Positions 35,349 to 44,902 of a stretch of 64,000 nt of DNA are shown here, piece by piece (position 1 is the stretch's first letter; each line of letters begins with the position of its first letter). The notes beneath the pieces are model-generated. The model ran no database searches, was not told the DNA's origin, and saw only the letters and a list, made by a program, of their open reading frames with translations. A program made the position numbers and the translations under genes. This stretch comes from Bacteroidales bacterium (GTDB lineage: Bacteria > Bacteroidota > Bacteroidia > Bacteroidales > Marinilabiliaceae), in assembly GCA_017960905.1 (NCBI GenBank), contig JAGCYH010000041.1, positions 1 through 64,000 on the forward strand. The letters run 5' to 3'.

Positions 35349-37103
35349 TTAATCGTTTGAATGAATGTCTTTTACGAGTATCTGCAACGATTTGGTGTCT
35401 TTGAAGTCGTTCTCTTCGATAGTGTAGCAGACGCCGAAAGGCTGTCCGCCGTGAATAAGGCTGAATTTGTCGCCCATGCCGAAGGCAACGCCCGAGACGG
35501 TGTTGCGAGTGTGTCCTTCGATGAGTTCGAGTTTTATGTGGTTGTGGTCTTTACCCACGAGTTTAGAAGTTCCGTAGTCGAAAACGCCTTTGGTGGCGAA
35601 TACAGGTTTCATGTTGCCCGGTCCGAAAGGTTCGAACTTGCAGAGAGTTTTGAAGAGGTTGTTGTTGATGCTCGATAGGTGCAGTTCGGCGTCGATGTCG
35701 ATTTGCGGTATAAGTTGCTCAGGCAGAATATTTTCGGCCACATATTCCTCGAAACGTTGAGTGAATTTCTCAACGTTTTCGAGTTTCATAGTCAAGCCTG
35801 CGGCGTACATGTGTCCGCCGAAGTTTTCGAGCAGGTCGGAGCAAGCGTCGATGGCTTTGTAGAGGTCGAAACCGTCGGTAGAGCGGGCGCTGCCAGTGGC
35901 GAAACCCTTTGATTCTGTGAGAATTATTGTGGGTCGGTAATACGTTTCGGTGAGTCGCGAAGCGACGATACCGATGACGCCTTTATGCCATTTTGGGCAG
36001 AATAGCACCGTCGATTTGCGTTTTTTCAGTTCTTCGTTGCTCTCAATCATAGCGAGAGCCTGCTCTGTTATTTCCCGGTCGAGGTCTTTGCGTTCGTTGT
36101 TCGAAGTGTCGATGTCCTGGCTGAGGAGGTCGGCAGTACGCGGGTCTTCCGAGATGAGCAGTTCCACGGCATCGCTGCCGGAGCGCATGCGCCCGGCGGC
36201 GTTGATGCGCGGTCCGATCTTGAAGACGATGTCGGTAACGTTGATGTTTTTGCCTTTAAGTCCGGCAACGCGTATTATTGAGTCGAGACCTATAGAGGGG
36301 TTCTCGTTGAGTTTTTTCAGTCCGTGGTAAGCCCAGATGCGGTTTTCGCCAGTCATGGGCACGATGTCGGAAGCTATGCTTACGACCAGTAGGTCGAGGT
36401 AGTTGTTGAGTTCGGCCTCTTTGTAGTCGTTGACACGGCAGAAGGCCTGCATGAGTTTGAAACCAACGCCGCAACCCGACAAGTTCTTGTCGGGGTAGGG
36501 GCAGTCTTCGCGTTTCGGGTCGAGACAGGCGGCCACGTCGGGCAGTTGGTCGCCGGGCGTGTGGTGGTCGCAGATTATTATGTCGATGCCGAGATTTTTG
36601 GCGTATTTAGCTTTTTCGACAGCTTTGATGCCGCAGTCGAGCGCTATGATGAGAGTGAATCCGTTTTCGGCTGCGTGGTCGATGCCTTTGAACGATATTC
36701 CATAGCCTTCGTTGTATCTGTCGGGTATGTAGAAACCGAGGTTTTCGGGGTTGTCAATGTGGAGTTTGAGGAACGAATAGACGAGTGCGACGGAAGTAGT
36801 TCCGTCGACGTCGTAGTCGCCATAGATGAGTATTTTCTCGTTGCTGTCGAAAGCTTTTTTGATGCGCTCCACCGCTTTGTCCATGTCTTTCATTTCGAAC
36901 GGGTTGTGCTGGTGTTCGCGCAGTTTTGGGTTGAAAAACTCTTTGGCTTTATCGACGGTGTCGATGCCACGTTGGAGAAGCAGCAGGGCAATGCCCGGGC
37001 TCATATATAAGTTCGAGAGCTCATCGCAAGACTTCAGTTCTTGCGTAAAGCGCTCTATATTAGCTTTATCCAAAACGGGCTTTATATTCCAGTGTTTTTC
37101 CAT
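35349..37103 (-). CDS. recJ: Single-stranded-DNA-specific exonuclease RecJ
   Basis: 584 residues from the ATG at 37103 (MEKHWNIKPVLDK); an upstream ATG at 37157 adds 18 residues outside the family. The DHH phosphoesterase domain shows IYGDYDVDGTTSVALVYSF, ALDCGIKAV and IICDHHTPGDQLP. DHHA1 follows with GKGFATGSARSTDGFDLY and GGHMYAAGLTM, and the OB-like tail has FEPFGPGNMKPVFA. It degrades ssDNA 5' to 3' in recombination and mismatch repair. Confidence 0.97.
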   Translation of the reverse strand: MEKHWNIKPVLDKANIERFTQELKSCDELSNLYMSPGIALLLLQRGIDTVDKAKEFFNPKLREHQHNPFEMKDMDKAVERIKKAFDSNEKILIYGDYDVDGTTSVALVYSFLKLHIDNPENLGFYIPDRYNEGYGISFKGIDHAAENGFTLIIALDCGIKAVEKAKYAKNLGIDIIICDHHTPGDQLPDVAACLDPKREDCPYPDKNLSGCGVGFKLMQAFCRVNDYKEAELNNYLDLLVVSIASDIVPMTGENRIWAYHGLKKLNENPSIGLDSIIRVAGLKGKNINVTDIVFKIGPRINAAGRMRSGSDAVELLISEDPRTADLLSQDIDTSNNERKDLDREITEQALAMIESNEELKKRKSTVLFCPKWHKGVIGIVASRLTETYYRPTIILTESKGFATGSARSTDGFDLYKAIDACSDLLENFGGHMYAAGLTMKLENVEKFTQRFEEYVAENILPEQLIPQIDIDAELHLSSINNNLFKTLCKFEPFGPGNMKPVFATKGVFDYGTSKLVGKDHNHIKLELIEGHTRNTVSGVAFGMGDKFSLIHGGQPFGVCYTIEENDFKDTKSLQILVKDIHSND

Positions 37104-37256
37104 TTTAAATTCGACAACAGTCAAATGTTTTTTGAAACAGTTTTCTGATTGTTTCAATCTGCAATATTAACAAAAAAAAGTATAGTCAGCAAACGGTTTT
37201 TTTTCATGAAAAAAACAAAAAAGAGTTGAAATGCTGATTATACGAAAGTTGCCAAC

Positions 37257-37300
37257 GAAAAAAAAAAATCAGAGACCGCAAAAAAAATTGCGGTCTCTGA
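37257..37300 (-). terminator. Terminator after ompA-like gene
   Basis: Arms TCAGAGACCGCAA and TTGCGGTCTCTGA (37269-37281, 37288-37300) with an A-run on the plus strand, so a U-run for the minus transcript. It lies 24 bp past the OmpA stop. Confidence 0.85.
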
Positions 37301-37323
37301 TAAGAGAATTCCGATTCTGGAAA

Positions 37324-38037
37324 TTAGAAATCAGATTTGCCTTCGTTAGCAGCTTTTTCAGCAGCGTCGATCATGGCTTGGTTAGCCGAGATGTAAACCT
37401 CAACGCGGCGGTTGAGTTTACGGCCAGCCTCAGTGTCGTTGCTAGCAACGGGGTCGCTGAAGTCCATACCGGTAGCTGTGATACGCGAAGCAGCGATGCC
37501 TTTACCTTGGAGGTAAGTAGAAACAGCGTCTGCACGTTGTTTCGATACGCGCTGGTTAGCTTCGAGCGAGCCAGTGTTGTCGGTGTGACCGAATACACTG
37601 ATGTTAGTGTCGGTGAGGTCGCTCATTTTTGCAGCAAAGCTGTCGAGGCTCGACTTAGCGTCTTTGCTCAGGTCAGATTTGCCAGTAGCGAAGAGGATAC
37701 CGCTGTCGAAAGTAACTTTGATAGCCTGCAAGCCGTTGCAGTCTGCCTCTTCCTCGATTTTTGCATTCTGGAGAGCTTCGAGTTCTTTCTTTTTCTTATC
37801 CATCTTCTTGCCAATGAGAACGCCGGCTGTAGTACCTACAGCAGCACCAGCAGCAGCACCGATGAGGGCGCCTTTCTTCTTGTTTTTGCTAACTAATGCG
37901 CCAACACCTGCGCCTACGGCTGCACCTGCGGTACCGCCAATGATTCCACCTTTTGCTGTGTTGCTCATGCTTGAGCAGCTCGACAAAATAATTGAGGCAC
38001 TTAAGCCTACTGCTAAAATTAAACTTCTAATCTTCAT
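37324..38037 (-). CDS. OmpA-family outer-membrane lipoprotein with glycine-zipper
   Basis: 237 residues. Lipoprotein signal with lipobox LSSC (Cys21), a glycine-zipper region (GGIIGGTAGAAVGAGVGALV and a second copy GALIGAAAGAAVG), then a C-terminal OmpA/Pal domain with FATGKSDLS, VFGHTDNTGS and NRRVEVYI, which binds diaminopimelate of peptidoglycan. It anchors the outer membrane to the wall. It is monocistronic with its own promoter and terminator. Confidence 0.95.
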   Translation of the reverse strand: MKIRSLILAVGLSASIILSSCSSMSNTAKGGIIGGTAGAAVGAGVGALVSKNKKKGALIGAAAGAAVGTTAGVLIGKKMDKKKKELEALQNAKIEEEADCNGLQAIKVTFDSGILFATGKSDLSKDAKSSLDSFAAKMSDLTDTNISVFGHTDNTGSLEANQRVSKQRADAVSTYLQGKGIAASRITATGMDFSDPVASNDTEAGRKLNRRVEVYISANQAMIDAAEKAANEGKSDF

Positions 38038-38126
38038 TTCTTTTAGTTTTTAATGAATAAATTAATTTGTTACAATTTCTTTAGTTTCAATTTGTTAGGG
38101 CATATTTTCAATATGTTTTCCGACTA

Positions 38127-38134
38127 CAAAGATA
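38127..38134 (-). promoter_or_regulatory. -7 element of the OmpA-like gene
   Basis: Minus-strand TATCTTTG (TAnnTTTG) 89 bp upstream of the start codon. Confidence 0.55.
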
Positions 38135-38233
38135 ATGCGTTGTATATTATGATGTACAAATTTTATCATTTTTTTTTGCCGAAAATGAATAAAAAAACTG
38201 CTTTTTGATTTCCGCCATTTTCGGGAGCCAATT

Positions 38234-38932
38234 TCAGCTTTCCAGAAACCTTATCACCACGTTGTTGTATTCTTGCGGGTTATTGTTTGCAACGAAGTGG
38301 TTCCCATCGACAAACGCCAGTTCGGCGTTTGGTATTAGCGATGCAATAAGCCTCGTGTGCGACTCGCGTATCATGTCGCGAGTGCCAGCCAAAACCAAGG
38401 TTTTGGCCTTTATTGCGTGTAGTTCATCGGGCGCTATGTTAGGGTCGTTGACCATCAGCGCAAGCATTTCGGCGTTGGCCAAAGCCTTCGCGCTTTTGCG
38501 CGCGAAGAGGCGCGCAATGCGATAGCCTATTTCGATGGGTATCTGTGTGCTGCGTTTCACTCCCGAAGTGTCGAGATTACCGCCGTTAAGTATCAGTCGG
38601 TCAACGTGTTCGGGGTATTTTATGGCAAAAATCATAGCTATGTTGGCACCATCGGAAAAGCCCAGAATATGGGCTTTTTCGATGCCTTTGAGGTTCATAA
38701 ACCCGAGCAGGTCGTCGGCAAACTGACGGATGGTGAACGGCTGAGTGCCGCGCGATGTCAGGCCGTGCCCGCGTGTATCGAGCGCAATAACACGAAACCG
38801 CTTGCTGAAGGCATCAATCTGGTGGCTGAAATAGTTGTAGTTCTCGCCGTTCCCGTGCAGCAGAATGAGTGGCTCGCCTTCGCCTTTCTCTATGTAGTGG
38901 TGGGTTATGTCCATAGGGGAACTGTCATTCAT
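38234..38932 (-). CDS. Alpha/beta hydrolase
   Basis: 232 residues, cytoplasmic. HGNGENYNYF is the oxyanion-hole stretch, GFSDGANIAM holds the nucleophile Ser in G-x-S-x-G, an Asp follows strand 7 (GTRDMI), and DGNHFV has the catalytic His. The family includes esterases, lipases and C-C hydrolases, so the substrate is unknown. The start overlaps the downstream end of a small membrane protein gene by 4 bp (ATGA). Confidence 0.88.
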   Translation of the reverse strand: MNDSSPMDITHHYIEKGEGEPLILLHGNGENYNYFSHQIDAFSKRFRVIALDTRGHGLTSRGTQPFTIRQFADDLLGFMNLKGIEKAHILGFSDGANIAMIFAIKYPEHVDRLILNGGNLDTSGVKRSTQIPIEIGYRIARLFARKSAKALANAEMLALMVNDPNIAPDELHAIKAKTLVLAGTRDMIRESHTRLIASLIPNAELAFVDGNHFVANNNPQEYNNVVIRFLES

Positions 38933-39294
38933 TTGTTACTCGTTTTTTTGCCTTGTCCCCATATTATTCTGAAAGCCGAAACACCTTTTCTTCTGAAAAT
39001 CAGTGCTATTGACACAAATACAGATGGAATTATTATTTTCCCTATGATATCCCATATATCAAAGATGTCGTAATATATTTTATATAACAAAATGCCTGCC
39101 AGTAGGAAAACCATAGAGAAAGCGAACAGTATCAAGCCCCATCTTTGCTTTAGCAACATAAGCACATACGAAGCGACGATCATAAAAAACACCAAGGGCA
39201 AGCCGCTTGAGCTTGCTCCGGCAAAAATCATATCGGCCAGCAACAGACCTAATATAACATAAGTTCCTATGGGCAAAGGTGGTTTTTTGGCCAT
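38929..39294 (-). CDS. Small membrane protein of unknown function
   Basis: 121 residues with about four hydrophobic segments (about 8-28, 28-46, 50-70, 84-102) and a Lys-rich end. It begins MAKKPPLPIG. No family is recognised. It overlaps the hydrolase gene and is 15 bp from purE, so the three may form one operon. Confidence 0.7.
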   Translation of the reverse strand: MAKKPPLPIGTYVILGLLLADMIFAGASSSGLPLVFFMIVASYVLMLLKQRWGLILFAFSMVFLLAGILLYKIYYDIFDIWDIIGKIIIPSVFVSIALIFRRKGVSAFRIIWGQGKKTSNK

Positions 39295-39309
39295 AATTGT
39301 ATGAAATAC

Positions 39310-39819
39310 TCAATTCGTCTTAAACTTCCAAGTCTTGACTTCGGCAAGTTCGGCGTTGGCTTTGACGATTTTCTGCTTGAGGCCTTCTTTGTAGGCTTCG
39401 AGACGGCTGGCAAGGTTGGCATCGGCAAGGGCGAGCATCTCAGCGGCCAGGATGGCGGCGTTCTGTGCGCCGTTGACACCAACGGTGGCAACGGGAATTC
39501 CCGGGGGCATTTGAATGATTGAGAGCATTGCGTCGAGGCCGTCGAGCATACCTTTGATGGGCACGCCAATGACAGGCACAGTGGTGTTGGCGGCAATAAC
39601 GCCCGGCAGGGCGGCGGCCATACCAGCGCCGGCAATAATCACTTTCAGTCCGCGACCTTTGGCTGCTGCGGCAAACTGCTCAACTTCGGCCGGTGTGCGG
39701 TGTGCCGAGAGGGCGTTCATCTCAAACGGAATCTCCATATCGTTCAGAAACTGAGCGGCTTTCTCCATCACGGGCAGGTCCGATGTGCTGCCCATTATTA
39801 TGCTAACTATTGGTGTCAT
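39310..39819 (-). CDS. purE: N5-carboxyaminoimidazole ribonucleotide mutase
   Basis: 169 residues, class I PurE. Converts N5-CAIR to CAIR in purine synthesis. Motifs: IMGSTSDLPVMEKAA (phosphate loop), ALSAHRTP, AGAGMAAALPGVIAANT and the catalytic-loop region SIIQMPPGIPVATVG. It is preceded by a -7 element divergent from the HEAT-like gene. Confidence 0.98.
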   Translation of the reverse strand: MTPIVSIIMGSTSDLPVMEKAAQFLNDMEIPFEMNALSAHRTPAEVEQFAAAAKGRGLKVIIAGAGMAAALPGVIAANTTVPVIGVPIKGMLDGLDAMLSIIQMPPGIPVATVGVNGAQNAAILAAEMLALADANLASRLEAYKEGLKQKIVKANAELAEVKTWKFKTN

Positions 39820-39850
39820 GATGTTTTATTTTTAAATGTTTTTACGAGTA

Positions 39851-39858
39851 CAAATTTA
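39851..39858 (-). promoter_or_regulatory. -7 element of purE
   Basis: Minus-strand TAAATTTG 31 bp upstream of purE; it forms a back-to-back pair with the plus element at 39875-39882. Confidence 0.5.
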
Positions 39859-39874
39859 AGAAAATATTCTTTCC

Positions 39875-39882
39875 TACCTTTG
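39875..39882 (+). promoter_or_regulatory. -7 element of the HEAT-like gene
   Basis: Perfect TACCTTTG, 20 bp before the ATG at 39903; the -33 region probably overlaps the purE -7 element. Confidence 0.6.
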
Positions 39883-39902
39883 CACACACAGAAAAATAAA
39901 AA

Positions 39903-40445
39903 ATGCAAGAGTTGCGCGAGATAATATCGAAAAGTCTGGGTGTGAGAAAGATACACGAGATATGCCGAATCGTGGAAAGCGATTCAGAGGCGCGGGAACA
40001 AATCTTTGATTTGTTCGCCGACGCCAACGCACGTGTGGCGTCGAATGCGGCTTGGGTGGCTACGCATCTGAGCAGCGAGGCGTTGACCTCGCTGCAAATG
40101 CGTCAGAATGAGCTCATTACGCTCTGTATGGGTGCAGCGGACAATGTTACTTTGCAACGTCTGTTGCTCAATCTGCTTGAGCGACAGATGTTTACATTCG
40201 ACACCCTGCGTACCGATTTTCTCGATTTCTGTTTCGAACAGATGATGTCGGCCTCGGCAACGCTTGGTGTGAGGTCGCTTTGCGTGAAGATAGCATATCG
40301 GCTGTGTTCGACAGCCGATGAACTTATGAGCGAGCTTGCGCAATACACCGACATACTGATGCAGACCGAATTACAGCCCGGACTGCTTGGTGCGGTGATG
40401 AATGTGCGAAAGAAAATGCCAAAGCATTTTCAGAATTGGAAGTAG
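39903..40445 (+). CDS. HEAT/ARM-like repeat protein
   Basis: 180 residues, all helical. Repeating helical hairpins (about 15-45, 45-85, 85-115) with a conserved end GLLGAVMNVRKKMPKHFQNW. I recall similar small Bacteroidetes proteins with this N-V-R-K-K end but no characterised function. It is likely a cytoplasmic protein-protein binding scaffold. Its 3' end overlaps the convergent MBOAT gene by 16 bp. Confidence 0.75.
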   Translation: MQELREIISKSLGVRKIHEICRIVESDSEAREQIFDLFADANARVASNAAWVATHLSSEALTSLQMRQNELITLCMGAADNVTLQRLLLNLLERQMFTFDTLRTDFLDFCFEQMMSASATLGVRSLCVKIAYRLCSTADELMSELAQYTDILMQTELQPGLLGAVMNVRKKMPKHFQNWK

Positions 40446-42277
40446 ATAAACTTCTGTAAATCAGCCGTTACGAATTGGTAAATGATAAATACCACAGCAA
40501 CGACCACTACTGCCATAAGTGGCAGTGGAATGGCCGAGAAAGCCAGTCGGTAGCGGCGTTTGAGCCTGTCGGGCAGCCAGTGGATAATCATTCCGACGGC
40601 AATAAGGACGAATATTTGCCAGAACTCGGTGAGAATTTGCGGAATTTGCGTTGTGTTCCATGTGCTGCCAATCTGATTGACCATGCTTTTGGCTGTGTTC
40701 CAAGCCGTTTCGTTGGCTTCGGCGGGGTCGAGGTTCGACCCCGAGCGGAAGAATAGTCGTGTGAAGGTGATGAAGACGAACGTCTGTGTGATGGCCCATG
40801 CGCGCTCGAGCCAGCTGAGAGCCCAAGGCAGTCGGACGAGGTTGTAAAGCATACGGAGTGAGGTCCCTACGGCCGTAGCGCCAAGCCAGATGACAGCAAT
40901 GTTGAACACGGGTTGCGCCGTAACGTCGGCGAGCCAGTACGCGAAAGCGCAGAAAGCCCACACTACGAGTGTGCGCCAGTAGACGTTGAGCGGTTTCCAG
41001 AGTTTGTAAATTACCATGCCAATGCCGTTGAGGCCGCCCCAAATCATGAAGTTCCAGCTTGCGCCGTGCCACAGGCCGCCGAGGAGCATGGTGTTCATGG
41101 CGTTGATGTTGGTGGTGATTTTTTTGCGGCGTTGTGGCGCTACAAGCGCCACAATAGCCAGCACCGACGCTATTGTAGCGAGTATTATTGCCACCCAGAT
41201 GCTGCCCGAAAGCACAGTGCCTATGATTGCTATGGTGATTATCACGGCATAAGTGCCGAAAGTGGCGTTGCGGTTGCCTCCCATAGGAATGTAGAGGTAG
41301 TCCTGAAGCCATTTTGAGAGCGATATGTGCCAGCGTTTCCAGAAACCGCCGGCGTTGGTGGCTTTGTAGGGCGAGTTGAAGTTGATGGGCAGATAAAAGC
41401 CCATAATCAGCGCCACGCCCGTGGCGATGTCGGTGTAGCCCGAGAAGTCGGCATAGACTTGCAGCGAGTAGCCGAAAAGCGCCGAGAGGTTTTCGAAGCC
41501 CGTGTACATGCCTGGATTGGCAAAGACGCGGTCAACGAAATTGACTGCTATATAGTCACTTAGGATGATTTTTTTTGCCAGACCATTGAGAATCCAGAAC
41601 ACCGCGATGCCGAACTGGCGTCGCGAGAGGTTGTAAGGGCGGTAGAGCTGGTGGATGAAGTCTTTGGCGCGGACAATAGGTCCCGCAACAAGTTGCGGGA
41701 AGAAACTGACGTAGAAGCCATAGTTGAGAATACTTCTGACAGGTTCGATGCGCTTGCGGTAAATATCCATCAAGTAGCTGATACACTGGAAAGTAAAGAA
41801 TGATATTCCGACAGGCAGAAAGATGGCGTCGACGTGAAACGTGCCTTCACCGAACATCTCGTTGCCTATCATAGCAAAGTAATCGACCACTTCGAGTTCG
41901 AAACCGAAGAGGTTGTTGAGCATGTCGGTGATGAAATATGCATATTTGAAGTAGCAGAGCACCGACAGGTTGGCCACAATGCCCACAGCGAGCCACGCGT
42001 TGCGCGAGGCGTTGCGCTGACATCGGAAAACTTGTTTTCCGACAAAAAAGCTTATGAGCGTTGCCGATAGCAGAATAAGTGTGAAGATGCCGCTCGTCTT
42101 GTAGTAGAAAAACACGCTGACGAAAAATAGGAAAGTGTTACGCAGCAGTATTTTACTATGCATGAACGACAAGAAAACGAGCACCACAGCGAAGAACACC
42201 CAGAAGTAGAACTGAGTGAACAGCAGCGGCGAATTGTCGTCGAAGGCGAATATTTTGTACAAAAAATCAATAATCAT
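40430..42277 (-). CDS. MBOAT-family O-acyltransferase (AlgI-like)
   Basis: 615 residues, a membrane-bound O-acyltransferase with about 11-13 helices. Key parts: ISFFTFQCISYLMDIYRK, FFPQLVAGPIVR, FWILNGLAKKIILSD, ADFSGYTDIATGVALIMGF, then ISLSKWLQDYLYIPMGG and MLLGGLWHGASWNFMIWGGL, which carries the catalytic His. It probably moves an acetyl group across the inner membrane onto a glycan. Two SGNH hydrolase-like genes lie upstream in the same operon, which is the usual acyltransferase-plus-SGNH set. Confidence 0.95.
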   Translation of the reverse strand: MIIDFLYKIFAFDDNSPLLFTQFYFWVFFAVVLVFLSFMHSKILLRNTFLFFVSVFFYYKTSGIFTLILLSATLISFFVGKQVFRCQRNASRNAWLAVGIVANLSVLCYFKYAYFITDMLNNLFGFELEVVDYFAMIGNEMFGEGTFHVDAIFLPVGISFFTFQCISYLMDIYRKRIEPVRSILNYGFYVSFFPQLVAGPIVRAKDFIHQLYRPYNLSRRQFGIAVFWILNGLAKKIILSDYIAVNFVDRVFANPGMYTGFENLSALFGYSLQVYADFSGYTDIATGVALIMGFYLPINFNSPYKATNAGGFWKRWHISLSKWLQDYLYIPMGGNRNATFGTYAVIITIAIIGTVLSGSIWVAIILATIASVLAIVALVAPQRRKKITTNINAMNTMLLGGLWHGASWNFMIWGGLNGIGMVIYKLWKPLNVYWRTLVVWAFCAFAYWLADVTAQPVFNIAVIWLGATAVGTSLRMLYNLVRLPWALSWLERAWAITQTFVFITFTRLFFRSGSNLDPAEANETAWNTAKSMVNQIGSTWNTTQIPQILTEFWQIFVLIAVGMIIHWLPDRLKRRYRLAFSAIPLPLMAVVVVAVVFIIYQFVTADLQKFIYFQF

Positions 42278-43517
42278 ACGGGTCTGATTTTATGTCGTAA
42301 TCGAGGTATGAGCCGAGCAGAGCGTCGAAAAAGAGCTTGCCGATGATTTCGTATCCCTGAACGGTGAAGTGAATCTTGTCGCGTGCGGCGAGGCCGGCCG
42401 TTTCCCACTCGGCCATCGACTTCAGTCCGCCCATAATCTCGAACAAGTCCCACACACCGGCTTGCCACTTTGTGGCAAGCTGATAGAACGCCTGGCGTGC
42501 TACAAGGCCGTTTTCGTTCACTCTGTACTGCCGTCTGATGCGTTTGTAGGAGTCGTTGTTGGTGATGAAAATCAGCGCGCACTCCGGCGATACGGAGCGT
42601 ATGTTGGCAATGAGCTTGTCGTAGTTGGCGCAGAAGACCGAGTCGGTGAAGTTTTTGTCGGCGGCATCGTTGATGCCGATGGCAAAAACGACTAAATCGG
42701 GCTTGACGAGCGACAGGTCGCCGACGAAGTCGGCGCAACCAAGATACGACGGCACCGAAGCACCATTGACGCCTATTGAGTTGTACACAATTCCGGGTTC
42801 ATCGTTGTCGGCGTATATGCCGCGGACAACCATAGTGTCGGGGCCGAGCTGCTGCAGCTTGTCGTAGCGCAGGCGAACGCAGAAACTGTCGACGTTGTGG
42901 GGCAGTGTGAAGCAGAAACCGGTCTCTTCTTGCTCTGGTTCAACCACTTCGCTCTCGCCCACGATGAGGTAAGGAGTGCAGCGCTGGTGCAACGAACGCG
43001 CCAGCAGATGCACTTTATTGGTTGTCCAGCGTGATGTGTTTTTCCGGTTCAGACAAATTGAAAACCAAGCCGAAGTGTCTGAAGTACTGATGTTTATGCC
43101 ACTCAGGCCTTGCGATGGGAAAAACTGGCGCAGCGCGTTGCGCGCTGCCGCCCATTCGCCGCCGTAGCGCACGCGGTAGTTGCTCGGATTGTTGGTTTTG
43201 GCCACCGAGTAAGGGAACAGAAAACCACGCGGAGGTTGCAGTCCGGCATTGAGCGAGTCGATATTGACGCGAAGCACGTTGGTGTAGAAGTCGGCCTGTA
43301 CGTGCGAACCGCCTATGTGTAAGATGTTTACGCGTCCTTTGCCAAAGAGCAGCACCGAATCGAGCTTATCGAAGAAACGCTCCATTTGCGGAGCGACGCC
43401 GGCGGGCATACGCAGCATGTTGGAGTCGACGACGGCACATTCGGGCAGCGACAGCTCGTTTTGCGCGCTTAGCGCGCAAAACACACAACTCAGTAATATG
43501 ACCGTCAACAATCTCAT
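42267..43517 (-). CDS. SGNH/GDSL-family protein 1
   Basis: 416 residues with a signal peptide (MRLLTVILLSCVFCALSAQ). The SGNH pattern is altered in block I: HIGGSHVQADF in place of G-D-S-x, still with a Ser; block III FAIGINDAADK has Gly and Asn; block V has D-x-x-H in ARDKIHFTVQGY. It likely acts in the periplasm with the MBOAT, as acetyl transferase or esterase on the same glycan. It overlaps the MBOAT gene by 11 bp and follows the second SGNH gene by 2 bp. Confidence 0.85.
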   Translation of the reverse strand: MRLLTVILLSCVFCALSAQNELSLPECAVVDSNMLRMPAGVAPQMERFFDKLDSVLLFGKGRVNILHIGGSHVQADFYTNVLRVNIDSLNAGLQPPRGFLFPYSVAKTNNPSNYRVRYGGEWAAARNALRQFFPSQGLSGINISTSDTSAWFSICLNRKNTSRWTTNKVHLLARSLHQRCTPYLIVGESEVVEPEQEETGFCFTLPHNVDSFCVRLRYDKLQQLGPDTMVVRGIYADNDEPGIVYNSIGVNGASVPSYLGCADFVGDLSLVKPDLVVFAIGINDAADKNFTDSVFCANYDKLIANIRSVSPECALIFITNNDSYKRIRRQYRVNENGLVARQAFYQLATKWQAGVWDLFEIMGGLKSMAEWETAGLAARDKIHFTVQGYEIIGKLFFDALLGSYLDYDIKSDPYDY

Positions 43518-43519
43518 AA

Positions 43520-44902
43520 TCAGTCAGTTTTCAACATATCGCGATAATCGTAATACACCATAAGCGAGAGCCAGAACACCTCGGCGATGCGGTCGGCGCC
43601 TTTGGGCGTGAAATGCACGTAGTCCGACGCTGCCCAGGCAGGCGAGTGCGACACCCACGACTTCATTGAGTTGTAGCCGCCCATCACGTCGTACATGTCC
43701 CAGTAGCCGGCGCCGTGCGCCACTGTAGAGTCGCGCACGCAATCGACCAGGTAGGGCAGCATAGGGTGCGTCTGCAGCGTGCCGTTGCGTTTCACGGCCA
43801 TGTCGGCCGTGCCTATCACTATTATCTTGCTATCGGGCATTATGCGGCGGAACATGTCGATCTGGTGGATAAAGCCTGTGCAGTAACGCGCTATGTCGGC
43901 CGAATCCTTCATCATAGGCAGTGCGTTGCCGCCAAATTCGAGTATTATCAGCTTGGTATTCAGATAGTTGAGCATCTCTTTTATGCCATTGCTTTCGATG
44001 CGTGTGAAGAACGTTCCGTCGCTTCCGCGCATTGGTATGTTGCTGATACTCACGCCGTTATTGCCGTCGACGTTGATGCCGTAAACTTCGCCCTGACCCA
44101 TGAACTTCAGGTCGAGCCAATTGACAGGTTTTTTCAGAAACCACGACAAATGCTTGATACTGTTGGTGTTGTGAAGAGTTTGCTTGCTTCCAAGCAAACT
44201 AATATCCAAGTCGTCGGCATTGTGCCCGGCGAAGACTATAATGCGCTGAAAATCTTTCGATTGGCGGGCATTGACAGTAACACGTATTGAGTCGCCGGCT
44301 TCGAGCACCGACATTTGTGCCATCGCGCCGTAGCGTTTATGGTCGGCTCTTTTGCCCATCATACCGCCGGCAAAGTAGCTTGCCACGCTGTCGGATATGG
44401 TTTGCGAAACCGAATGAGCGCCAATAGGTTGCCACATAGGCAGCAGACCAGGTCCGCTGCCGCCGAATTTCTCTTGGAATTTCTTGCGCAGATAGCCTGT
44501 GATGCGGTCGCCCTCGATTTGCGAATCGCCGTAGTGCATAATGTGCACGAGGCAGTTCGATGCGCTGTCGATCGCATCGAAAAACGGGAAGAGATAGGTA
44601 GGGTCGTTGTCGGGCAGCGATATGCGCGACGGGTTTTCGGCAAAAAAGCGCTCGTAGAATTTGAGCGAGTCCTGCCGCGCTATCTCGGCCGAATCGACAA
44701 TCTGCAGCGACGCTTCGACGTCGGACAGCATCTGGTCGATGTTGACACTCGTATCTGGCTTTATTTCAATAATATCGGTTATCGAAGGGAAGCGCCAGCT
44801 GATGCCGCAAAAAGATATTTCTTTTTGCGGATAAAAGTAGCTGAGCGTTGCCAAGAGCAGCAGAATCAGCCCGAAAAAAGCCAGTGTCTTCGTCAGTTTC
44901 AT
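43520..44902 (-). CDS. SGNH/GDSL-family protein 2
   Basis: 460 residues with a hydrophobic leader (about 5-25). Block I is canonical, IMHYGDSQIEGDRI; block III region LEFGGNALP; block V SDYVHFTPKGADRI with D-x-x-H. A beta-rich insert (about 150-260) separates blocks I and III, as in AlgX/PatB-like modules. It is likely the active periplasmic acetyltransferase or esterase of this operon; the sugar target is not visible. It overlaps the dnaE end by 4 bp. Confidence 0.87.
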   Translation of the reverse strand: MKLTKTLAFFGLILLLLATLSYFYPQKEISFCGISWRFPSITDIIEIKPDTSVNIDQMLSDVEASLQIVDSAEIARQDSLKFYERFFAENPSRISLPDNDPTYLFPFFDAIDSASNCLVHIMHYGDSQIEGDRITGYLRKKFQEKFGGSGPGLLPMWQPIGAHSVSQTISDSVASYFAGGMMGKRADHKRYGAMAQMSVLEAGDSIRVTVNARQSKDFQRIIVFAGHNADDLDISLLGSKQTLHNTNSIKHLSWFLKKPVNWLDLKFMGQGEVYGINVDGNNGVSISNIPMRGSDGTFFTRIESNGIKEMLNYLNTKLIILEFGGNALPMMKDSADIARYCTGFIHQIDMFRRIMPDSKIIVIGTADMAVKRNGTLQTHPMLPYLVDCVRDSTVAHGAGYWDMYDVMGGYNSMKSWVSHSPAWAASDYVHFTPKGADRIAEVFWLSLMVYYDYRDMLKTD

